A stretch of 64,000 bases of DNA from Bremerella sp. P1 (GTDB lineage: Bacteria > Planctomycetota > Planctomycetia > Pirellulales > Pirellulaceae), in the NCBI RefSeq assembly GCF_028748185.1, contig NZ_CP118164.1, positions 2,294,001 to 2,358,000 on the forward strand, written 5' to 3'. This document shows positions 27,461-35,056 of the stretch, piece after piece. Position 1 is the first letter of the stretch, and every line of letters begins with the position of its first letter. The notes under the pieces were generated by a model, which saw nothing but the letters and a program-made list of their open reading frames with translations, made no database searches and was not told where the DNA came from. The position numbers and the translations under genes were made by a program.

Positions 27461-27865
27461 ATGTTTACCCTGGATTCAATTCGATTTCGCACAATGACGG
27501 TGGCCCTGGCCATCCTCAGCATGGTGTATTCCTACGGCGTTTGCCCTGGGGGATGCCTTGAGGAAAACCAGTGGTACGCCGCGCTGCATCACATGGTGGA
27601 ACACGACCACGAGATGCCGGGCTGTGCGCACGAACATGATCCGACCGAGCACTGCAACTGCGACCTGCAAGCCGATACGGCCTTGCTGGTTTCCTCGCGA
27701 ACGGTCGACGACGACGGGGCTCAGGTAACCGCCTGGCTGCCCATTCTCGACCTGCAAAGCAGCACGTTCACCATCGTTGTCTCGCGCGACATTTTCCAAG
27801 TTGAGCACGGCGCAGGACCTCCTACGACGACGCTGCGCGCTCATTCTCAGCTCTTTCGCTGCTAG
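27461..27865 (+). CDS. Small exported Cys/His-rich protein beside metal pump
   Basis: A protein of 134 residues with a hydrophobic N-terminus (TMTVALAILSMVYSYGVCPGG). A metal-ligand-rich centre follows: HHMVEHDHEMPGCAHEHDP, then EHCNCDLQAD. The rest is short and beta-prone, ending in Cys. It lies 142 bases upstream of, and on the same strand as, an RND adaptor and pump for heavy metals, so a periplasmic metal-binding or sensing role is a fair inference. I do not recognise a named family. The ribosome-binding site is weak. Confidence 0.65.
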   Translation: MFTLDSIRFRTMTVALAILSMVYSYGVCPGGCLEENQWYAALHHMVEHDHEMPGCAHEHDPTEHCNCDLQADTALLVSSRTVDDDGAQVTAWLPILDLQSSTFTIVVSRDIFQVEHGAGPPTTTLRAHSQLFRC

Positions 27866-28007
27866 TTTCCGGCAGCCGATTTGCCCCAGTCTTTGGGCAC
27901 ATCCCCAGTCGATCCCTGGTCTTTGATGTCACAGCTAACGCTGACATGACCAGACGCACTCCATCCATTTGCCGGATACTTTCCATAACTAGTAAGAAAG
28001 GCGCATC

Positions 28008-29405
28008 ATGCCTACCACGATTTTGCTTCGGATCGGGCTCTTTTTGAGCATTGCGATCGCGATCGGCTTGATCGGATATTACGCCGGAACACAAAACGCT
28101 CCTGCCCCTGCCCTGCCGGCCGAAGAGGCACATGAAGAACACGAGGACGAGCATGGACACGACCACAGTTCCGGCGAAGTCGTCGAACTGTCTGACACGG
28201 CATTCAACAACTTGAAGATCGCGGTCAAAACCATGCGTGGCGAAACGTATGTCTCGCCACTAACTATTCCCGGCGAAGTCGTCGAGATCCCTGGCCGCAG
28301 CAGCTTTACCGTCGCGGCCCCGGTCGGTGGCAACATCCGCAAGGTGAATGTCGACGTCGGACAGCTGGTGCATCTATCCGATCCGCTCTTCACGCTCGAT
28401 ATTGTGGACGAGCCGGTCTTGTCGGCTCAGGTCGACCTGCTGGATGTTCTGGGGCAGCTCGATGTCACCCAAGCCGAGATCGACCGCCTCGCTCCCTTGG
28501 CTCAAACCGGAGCGATCGCAGGCAAAGCACAGCTAGAATTCGAGTACCAGAAGCAGAAGCTACAAAACCGAAAGGATGCGCGGGTCCAGGAACTGATCGC
28601 ACGCGGTTTGACCGAAACGCAGGTTTCTACCGTGATCGAAAAGCGACAGCTAATCAAACAGGTTGAAGTGCTGCTGAGCGAAGTTCCTCGAGACATGGAC
28701 TCTTCCGAGCAAGATCCCATCTCGTTCGTCGTCGAGACGCTTAATATTCATCCCGGCATGACCGTCGACCGCGGCACCTCGTTGTCTCGCCTGGCAGACC
28801 ATCGTTACCTGTACATTCGCGGCGAAGCATTCGAGCAGGATGTGCCTCGGCTGTACGAGTTGGAAGCGAATCACGTCCCCATCGAAGTCCAGTTCGGTCA
28901 CTCGCACAAAGACGAAGCCGATCGAAACTACGCGACTCGCATGGCCGAGATCGCCTACATCGACAACAACGCCGACGACAAGACCGGGACATTCTTTTTC
29001 TATCTACGCATGCAAAACGAAGTCGCTGCCGACTCGCTGCTGTTGGATCAATCCGTCACGCGGCAATGGCGATTCAAACCAGGGCAGCGCGTGCACTTGC
29101 GTTTGCCGATGGACGAATACAAAGATCAATTCGTTCTACCGCGAGAAGCCCTCGTGGAAGAAGGAGTCGAAACATTCGTCTTTCAGCAAGTCTTCGGCCA
29201 TGTCGAGCCTGGCATGAAAGAGTTCCAGAAGGTGCCCGTCGAGGTCATCCATCGCGACACGAATACCGCCGTGATCAGCCGCGACGGAGACGTTCGCCTG
29301 GGTGATACGATCGTCGTGACCCACGCCTATCAGTTGTATCTGGAGATGCTTTCCAAAGCTGGCGCCGGCGGCGGTGGCCACGCTCACCATGGACATTCCC
29401 ACTAA
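28008..29405 (+). CDS. Heavy-metal RND efflux periplasmic adaptor
   Basis: A membrane-fusion protein of 465 residues of the CusB/CzcB type. An N-terminal TM (IGLFLSIAIAIGLIGYYAG) precedes an acidic His-rich linker (EEAHEEHEDEHGHDHSSGE). The barrel-sandwich hybrid half-motifs (SFTVAAPVGGNIRKVNVDVGQLVHLSDPLF) flank an alpha-helical hairpin (about 140-235), and beta-barrel domains follow. The C-terminus is another His-rich tail (GGHAHHGHSH). The two His clusters suggest metal binding. AAAGG lies 6 bases before the ATG. It is 18 bases upstream of the pump gene. No outer-membrane factor gene is nearby. Confidence 0.9.
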   Translation: MPTTILLRIGLFLSIAIAIGLIGYYAGTQNAPAPALPAEEAHEEHEDEHGHDHSSGEVVELSDTAFNNLKIAVKTMRGETYVSPLTIPGEVVEIPGRSSFTVAAPVGGNIRKVNVDVGQLVHLSDPLFTLDIVDEPVLSAQVDLLDVLGQLDVTQAEIDRLAPLAQTGAIAGKAQLEFEYQKQKLQNRKDARVQELIARGLTETQVSTVIEKRQLIKQVEVLLSEVPRDMDSSEQDPISFVVETLNIHPGMTVDRGTSLSRLADHRYLYIRGEAFEQDVPRLYELEANHVPIEVQFGHSHKDEADRNYATRMAEIAYIDNNADDKTGTFFFYLRMQNEVAADSLLLDQSVTRQWRFKPGQRVHLRLPMDEYKDQFVLPREALVEEGVETFVFQQVFGHVEPGMKEFQKVPVEVIHRDTNTAVISRDGDVRLGDTIVVTHAYQLYLEMLSKAGAGGGGHAHHGHSH

Positions 29406-29423
29406 ACGCAGAGGAGCGAAATC

Positions 29424-32400
29424 ATGTTGAACAACATTATTCTGTTCGCCCTCCGCAATCGGCTGGTCATCGTCATGGCGGCGTTGGCAGTTATTGTTGT
29501 GGGCAGTGTCATTACCGTGCGATTACCGATCGACGTGCTGCCGAACCTGACCCGGCCGCGGGTGGTGGTTATCGCTGAATCGCATGGGCTCTCGCCGGAA
29601 GAAGTCGAACAGCGCATCACGTACGTGCTGGAGCGAAGCCTCATTGGTGCCTCTGGCGTGCAGGCAGTGCGTAGTTCTTCCGATATTGGATTCTCGGTCA
29701 TCTATGTCGAGTTCGACTGGGGAACCGATATCTACACCGCTCGCCAGATTGTCCAGGAACGCCTGGCGCTGGAGCAAGATAATCTGCCGCCGGAAACCGA
29801 TGTGCAGATGGCCCCGATGTCATCGCTGTTGGGGCAGATCATGATCGTCGGCATGTGGAGCGACGACGGCACGACCTCGCCGCTGGAAATCCGGACGATG
29901 GCCGACTGGACCGTGCGGCAACGTCTGCTCACGATTCCAGGTGTCGCCCAGGTAATTCCCATGGGAGGCGGACGAAAGCAGTACCAGGTGCTGGTCGATC
30001 TGCACAAGATGCATCAGTACGACCTGCAACTGGGCGACATTGAGAAAGCGCTCAGCGAAAGCAACCTGAACGTTACCGGGGGCTACGTCGATCGAAGCTC
30101 GCAAGAGTTTCTCGTCCGCGGCCTGGGGCTCTTGAAAACGATCGATGACATCAAAGACGTGCCCCTCACGACCGATCGCGAGCGTCCTGTTCTGATGCGG
30201 CACGTTGCCGAAATCCAAGAAGGTGCCCAGATCAAACGAGGTGATTCCAGTGTCAACGGCCGCGATGCGGTGGTGCTGACCATTCAGAAGCAGCCCAACG
30301 TCGATACGCGACTGATCACCGAGCAAATCAACCAGGCAATCGCCGACTTGAAACTGGCGATGCCGAAAGATGTGCAGATCGAAACGACCTACCAACAGCG
30401 TGAGTTCATCGACCATAGCGTGACCAACGTGATCGATGCCCTACGTGACGGGGCCATCCTGGTCGTCATCATCCTGTTCATCTTCCTCTTCAACTTCCGC
30501 ACGACCTTCATCACCGTGACGGCGATTCCACTTTCGATTCTCGTCACGTCGCTGATCTTCTACTTCCTCGGCATGTCGATCAACGTGATGACCCTCGGCG
30601 GCATCGCGGTGGCCATGGGGGAACTGGTCGACGATGCGATTGTCGACGTCGAAAACATCTTCCGGCGACTCAAAGCAAACGCGAAGCTCGAAAACCCTCG
30701 GCCGGTTCTGGGGGTCATCTTCGATGCGAGTGTCGAAGTGCGAAACGCGATCATTATCAGCACCGTGCTGGTGATCGTCGTCTTCGCCCCGCTGTTCGCA
30801 CTCAGTGGCATGGAAGGCCGTTTGTTCACTCCGCTGGGTGTGGCTTACATCATCTCGATTCTCGCTTCGACGCTGGTTTCGCTGACGGTCACGCCGGTCC
30901 TTTCGTACTATCTGCTTCCCAACGCCAAGGCCACGCACCAGGGTGATGGCTTCTTCCTGCGATTTCTGAAGTGGATTGCCCAACCGATTATCCGGGCTGG
31001 TCTCACCCAGAATGGGATCGCCATGATCCTTTCTGGCGTTTTGATCGCGGTAGTGGGCAGCGGCTTCCTGGTGACACGATTGGGAACCGACTTTCTGCCT
31101 CCGTTCGATGAAGGTGCGGTGCAGGTCAACTTGTTCGCTCCTCCAGGCACCTCCCTGGCAACCAGCCGCAAGATTGCCAAGCTGGTCGATGACGAACTGG
31201 GTAAGCTGACCAAGAGCGAAGAGAATCCGGACGGTCCCCTGCTGTGGTACACGACCAAAACCGGCCGGGCCGAGCAGGACGAACATGCCATGGGGGTCAA
31301 TGTGACCGAGACCGTCATTTCGCTCAATCCGGATGTTCACAACGGACGCGACGAAATGATCGCGATTCTGCACGAGGCCACCAAGGACGTTCCTGGCGTC
31401 GAGATTGAAATCGAACAGCCGATCGCTCACTTGATCAGCCACATGCTGTCCGGGGTGACCGCGCAGATCGCCATCAAGATCTATGGAGACGATCTCACGG
31501 AGCTTCGCCGTACGGCCAACAACGTGAAGAATGCCATAGCCGATATCGAAGGCATTGCTCCACCGGTGGTCGAGCAGCAAGCGATGATTCCCCAGTTTCG
31601 CGTTGAATTGAAACGAGACGCCCTGGCGTACTACGGTGTGCCTGCTTCGTACGTCAACGAGACTGTCGAAACGGCCCTGAACGGGAAGGTCGTTACGCAG
31701 CTGTACCAAGGGCAACGCACGTTCGATGTGCTGGTTCGGCTGGAAGATCGCTATCGAACCGACCTAGAGAGCCTCGACCGGTATCCATTGGAATTGGCCG
31801 ACGGCAGGCGCGTACCACTTTCGGTGCTGGCCAATGTCTACGAAGCTGGTGGACCGAACACGATCAAGCGCGAAGATGGTCGTCGCCGCATCGTCGTTCG
31901 CGTCAACACACTGGGCAAAGACCTCGGTACGGCCGTGGCCGAAATCGACGAGCGTATCCGCGAAGATGTCGAGTTCCCGGAAGGGTACTTCTTCACGATG
32001 GGAGGCCAGTTTGAAGCCCAGCAAAGTGCCAGCACGCGGATCTTTGGTCTTTCGATCGTGGCGTTGCTGGTCACGTTCGTCGTGCTGTACTCGGCGTATC
32101 CGTCGACCAGCGTCGTGCTGCAGATCCTGTTCAGCTTGCCGGCGGCATTTGTCGGTGGTGTGCTGGCCCTGCTGATCACCGGGCAAACGCTTTCGATCGC
32201 GGCCCTGGTCGGGTTCATTTCGCTGGGTGGTATCGCAGCCCGTAACGGCCTGCTGTTGGTCTCGACCTACTTAGAGCAATACCGCGAAGAAGGCTTCACG
32301 CAACAGATGATCATCAACGGTAGCCTGGAACGCCTGGCTCCGGTGCTGATGACCGCACTGACCACTGGCATCGGCCTGGTTCCGCTGGTGATCGGTGGAA

Positions 32401-32570
32401 GCCAACCGGGCAAGGAGATGCTCTTCCCGGTGGCGACAGTCATCCTGGGCGGGCTGGTCACCAGCACGTTCTGCGAGTTCCTGGTCCGCCCTGGCATGTT
32501 CTGGTTCTTCGGCAAAAAAGCTGCCGAGCGACTTGGCGTCGACGAGGCTTCGCCGGAAGAGCTGACCTAG
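29424..32570 (+). CDS. Heavy-metal RND efflux pump (CusA/CzcA family)
   Basis: An inner-membrane proton-driven pump of 1048 residues with twelve TM helices and two large periplasmic loops. Typical features are the N-terminus NNIILFALRNRLVIVMAALAVIVVGS, the LPIDVLPNLTRP motif and the duplicated TM bundles. The TM4 motif reads MGELVDDAIVDVENIFRRL. The Asp and Glu expected for proton relay are present, but the DFG of CzcA is replaced by MGE and additional acids are present, so the metal cannot be assigned. It follows the adaptor in one operon. Its TAG stop shares the palindrome CTAG with the stop of the convergent gene. Confidence 0.92.
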   Translation: MLNNIILFALRNRLVIVMAALAVIVVGSVITVRLPIDVLPNLTRPRVVVIAESHGLSPEEVEQRITYVLERSLIGASGVQAVRSSSDIGFSVIYVEFDWGTDIYTARQIVQERLALEQDNLPPETDVQMAPMSSLLGQIMIVGMWSDDGTTSPLEIRTMADWTVRQRLLTIPGVAQVIPMGGGRKQYQVLVDLHKMHQYDLQLGDIEKALSESNLNVTGGYVDRSSQEFLVRGLGLLKTIDDIKDVPLTTDRERPVLMRHVAEIQEGAQIKRGDSSVNGRDAVVLTIQKQPNVDTRLITEQINQAIADLKLAMPKDVQIETTYQQREFIDHSVTNVIDALRDGAILVVIILFIFLFNFRTTFITVTAIPLSILVTSLIFYFLGMSINVMTLGGIAVAMGELVDDAIVDVENIFRRLKANAKLENPRPVLGVIFDASVEVRNAIIISTVLVIVVFAPLFALSGMEGRLFTPLGVAYIISILASTLVSLTVTPVLSYYLLPNAKATHQGDGFFLRFLKWIAQPIIRAGLTQNGIAMILSGVLIAVVGSGFLVTRLGTDFLPPFDEGAVQVNLFAPPGTSLATSRKIAKLVDDELGKLTKSEENPDGPLLWYTTKTGRAEQDEHAMGVNVTETVISLNPDVHNGRDEMIAILHEATKDVPGVEIEIEQPIAHLISHMLSGVTAQIAIKIYGDDLTELRRTANNVKNAIADIEGIAPPVVEQQAMIPQFRVELKRDALAYYGVPASYVNETVETALNGKVVTQLYQGQRTFDVLVRLEDRYRTDLESLDRYPLELADGRRVPLSVLANVYEAGGPNTIKREDGRRRIVVRVNTLGKDLGTAVAEIDERIREDVEFPEGYFFTMGGQFEAQQSASTRIFGLSIVALLVTFVVLYSAYPSTSVVLQILFSLPAAFVGGVLALLITGQTLSIAALVGFISLGGIAARNGLLLVSTYLEQYREEGFTQQMIINGSLERLAPVLMTALTTGIGLVPLVIGGSQPGKEMLFPVATVILGGLVTSTFCEFLVRPGMFWFFGKKAAERLGVDEASPEELT

Positions 32571-32953
32571 TTTGCACCCAGCCGCTGCGAGAGACGGGCG
32601 ACTTGAAGCTCGAGTCGCTTGATCTCTCGCGTGGCGTCGTAGCGGTTGATCAGCATCCAGTACCACATCTTCATCATGCTGACCGTCGTGATGCAGAACA
32701 TGACAGCCAACGCCCAGCCGATTAGCGGTTTCATTTCGGTGGCCAGGTAAAACTGCCAGGCACTCAGGAACCCCAGTACCACGAACAGCAACAAAAAGAC
32801 CATCCCGACCACGTTCACCCAGCGGAAGCGATCGTTCATCGACTTGATCGTTACTTCCAGAATCGATGGGTCGTCGGCGAACTGCTCCAGCAGCCGGGCA
32901 TCCTCGGCGGATAGCGCGGCTCGAATTTCATCGTCAATGTTCTTCTCAGACAT
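32567..32953 (-). CDS. Two-TM protein linked to ECF sigma factor (DUF6768-like)
   Basis: A protein of 128 residues with an acidic helical N-terminus (NIDDEIRAALSAEDARLLEQF), a conserved-looking MNDRFRWVN patch, two TM helices (VVGMVFLLLFVVLGFLSAW and IGWALAVMFCITTVSMMKM) and a C-terminal amphipathic/coiled helix (EIKRLELQVARLSQRL). It resembles the DUF6768 family found next to ECF sigma genes. Its start overlaps the end of the sigma gene by 8 bases, so it is translationally coupled and probably acts with it, perhaps as a membrane partner. Confidence 0.75.
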   Translation of the reverse strand: MSEKNIDDEIRAALSAEDARLLEQFADDPSILEVTIKSMNDRFRWVNVVGMVFLLLFVVLGFLSAWQFYLATEMKPLIGWALAVMFCITTVSMMKMWYWMLINRYDATREIKRLELQVARLSQRLGAN

Positions 32954-33503
32954 CTTCCTCTCCTTCCATTAAAGACTTCAGCTGTTGCCGAAGTTGAAAC
33001 AGTTGATACTTTACCGTACCGACCGGCATACCTAGTGCCGTGGAAATTTCGCGGACACGCATCCGCTCCAGATAAAACATCCGGAGCAACACGCGCTGCT
33101 TGGCTGCTAACTTTTCGATGGCCGCTGCCAGGGCCGGACGCTTGTCGCCAGTAGCGTGCTGCGTTTCAAGCGGCGCCGGGATTTCGTCGGGAGCCTGATC
33201 CTCCAGGACATCGCGCTGGCGTTTGTTCTTGCGAACCCAATCGACTGCCCGAGCGTGCACGATCCGGTAGGCCCAACTGCGAAACGCGGCCGGGTCGCGT
33301 AGCTTCTCCAGCGAACGCATGATCGCCAGCCACGCCTCTTGCACCACGTCACTCGCTACATCGGTGCGGCCGGTGACCTGCCGGGCATGGGCCAATAGTC
33401 TCGGCTGCCAACGCCGCACCAAGGCCTCCATGGCCGTGGCACTTCCGCTTTGGGCAGAAAGCACCAGCCACTCGTCGGCAATCTGTTCCGGTTCGCGATC
33501 CAC
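32946..33503 (-). CDS. ECF-type RNA polymerase sigma factor
   Basis: A sigma-70 family protein of 185 residues with region 2 (GRTDVASDVVQEAWLAIMRSLEKLRDPAAFRSWAYRIVHARAVDWVRKNKR) and region 4 (LAAKQRVLLRMFYLERMRVREISTALGMPVGTVKYQLFQLRQQLKSL). Start is GTG ending at 33503 with AGG upstream. The 3' end overlaps the two-TM partner gene. It is divergent from a small membrane protein at 33718; the 214 bases between show no obvious promoter I would commit to. Confidence 0.9.
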   Translation of the reverse strand: MDREPEQIADEWLVLSAQSGSATAMEALVRRWQPRLLAHARQVTGRTDVASDVVQEAWLAIMRSLEKLRDPAAFRSWAYRIVHARAVDWVRKNKRQRDVLEDQAPDEIPAPLETQHATGDKRPALAAAIEKLAAKQRVLLRMFYLERMRVREISTALGMPVGTVKYQLFQLRQQLKSLMEGEEDV

Positions 33504-33717
33504 GGCACCTGCCTGGGAAATGTTGTAAATGATCAGCCAGTGCTACTAGGTCGATTCCCGCGGGAAATGGTTGGCGCATTTCGAGCAAAATCAGGAAATC
33601 GTTGATAAGGCACGACTTATCGAATGCCTAAGATCCTACAAAATCATTGCCAATCCCGTCGTTTCGGGGGAGAATCGCCGTAGCGACGTTGTCCCCTCTT
33701 CTTGGTGAGGATTGACC

Positions 33718-34149
33718 ATGCCGGATACGCCTGATGAAATATCGCACTCCTCGTGGCAGGACATGGCCTGGGTCTTGGCGTTGGTCGTGACCCTGTTGGT
33801 CCTGTTCGGCATCTATCGCACCGAGGTCGTCCTGGCGTCGCTCCCTTACTTAGAATACATCCCCGGTACCCTGGCCGCCGTCATCGGGCTTTGCCTATTG
33901 AAACCACGGCAATCGGTGGTGCTGTCGATCGGGCTGGGCTACTTCGTCGGCCTGCTGCTGATGCCGTTTGCCTTGGCCAACCCACCACTGCGATGGTACC
34001 TGCACATGGAAACCTTCACGGCGGTGAAGGTCGGCAACAGCCTGCCGCTGTTGGGCTGCGTCGTGGTGGGGATTGTGGTCGCGTCGATCTGGCTGGCATT
34101 TCGTGCCCAGGCGCGACGAAGAATTACTTCTCAAGACCCGGCAAACTGA
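33718..34149 (+). CDS. Four-TM hypothetical membrane protein
   Basis: A protein of 143 residues with four hydrophobic helices (MAWVLALVVTLLVLFGIY, YIPGTLAAVIGLCLL, VVLSIGLGYFVGLLLMPFAL and LPLLGCVVVGIVVASIWLAF) and a basic C-terminus. GAGG lies 7 bases before the ATG at 33718, which fixes the start. I do not recognise the family. Its last 26 bases overlap the 3' end of the convergent methyltransferase gene. Confidence 0.7.
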   Translation: MPDTPDEISHSSWQDMAWVLALVVTLLVLFGIYRTEVVLASLPYLEYIPGTLAAVIGLCLLKPRQSVVLSIGLGYFVGLLLMPFALANPPLRWYLHMETFTAVKVGNSLPLLGCVVVGIVVASIWLAFRAQARRRITSQDPAN

Positions 34150-35041
34150 GTTGCCCGTTCTTCACATCGGCCAGGCGTCCCTGGGCCATCTCGACATACT
34201 TCTTCGATTGATCGATGCCCACATAGCTGCGGCCTAGTCGCTTCCCAACAACGGCCGTCGTGCCGCTGCCTAGGAATGGATCGAGCACGACTCCATCTTC
34301 CGGGCACGTTGCATTGATGCAGGTCTCGACCAGCGTCTCGGGAAAAACGGCGAAGTGGGCATCGCGGAATTTAGAAAGAGGAATCGACCAGACCGTGCGT
34401 TTGTTGCGTCCCTTCGGATGAAAGGCCTGATCCCAGCGAGCATCATGCAGGTTGTTGTTGCCGCCGTTCTTGCCGGCTTCGGGCGTGCTGCCGCGTCGAT
34501 GAAAATGATTGCGGCCCCCCTTCATCTTGCTGTTCTCGCTGAAGGTTACATGCGGCTCGCGGATCGCGTCGGCATCGTAGAAGTACCTGTTGTCCTTCAC
34601 CAGCAGAAAGACATACTCGTGATCGGTCGTCGGTCGCGTCTTCACACTGCTGGGCATCGCGTTGGGCTTATGCCAGATGACATCACTGCGGAGCTTCCAG
34701 CCGTCGGCTCGCAAGGCCAAAGCCACTTGCCACGGTAGACCCAACAGTTCGCCGTCGAGGTATTTATCGCCCAGGACCAGCCATAGAGCACCGGTCTCTT
34801 TGAGCGTGCGGCGAACTTCGCTGAAGACTTCGACCAGGCTCTGCACATAGGCTTCCGGCGAGGTCTCTTGGCCAATCTGATCGTCGCCGTCGTAGTTCCG
34901 CTGCTGGAAGTACGGCGGACTGCTCACCACGCAGTCGATCACCTGGTCGGGAAAGGTCTTCAGAACATCACGGGCATGTCCGTGATAGACGGTGTTCAAC
35001 TCGAAACTCGGCTTGGCCGCCTTCGAAACCTTCCGTGGCAT
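34124..35041 (-). CDS. Orphan site-specific DNA methyltransferase, probably N4-cytosine
   Basis: An amino-methyltransferase of 305 residues in the beta-class order: catalytic motif IV SPPY (41-44) comes first and the AdoMet motif I DPFLGSGTT (254-262) near the end. SPPY rather than DPPY points to N4-methylcytosine, though some N6-adenine enzymes also carry it. A target-recognition-like insert (HVTFSENSKMKGG to NNNLHDARWDQAFHPKG) lies at 163-215. No restriction endonuclease gene is adjacent, so it is probably a solitary regulatory or housekeeping methylase. It begins 15 bases after the argS stop on the same strand. Confidence 0.85.
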   Translation of the reverse strand: MPRKVSKAAKPSFELNTVYHGHARDVLKTFPDQVIDCVVSSPPYFQQRNYDGDDQIGQETSPEAYVQSLVEVFSEVRRTLKETGALWLVLGDKYLDGELLGLPWQVALALRADGWKLRSDVIWHKPNAMPSSVKTRPTTDHEYVFLLVKDNRYFYDADAIREPHVTFSENSKMKGGRNHFHRRGSTPEAGKNGGNNNLHDARWDQAFHPKGRNKRTVWSIPLSKFRDAHFAVFPETLVETCINATCPEDGVVLDPFLGSGTTAVVGKRLGRSYVGIDQSKKYVEMAQGRLADVKNGQLSLPGLEK

Positions 35042-35056
35042 GATCTTCTCCGACGG

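Noticed and set aside
34124-35041. Restriction-modification system
   Set aside because: No nuclease or specificity gene beside the methyltransferase.
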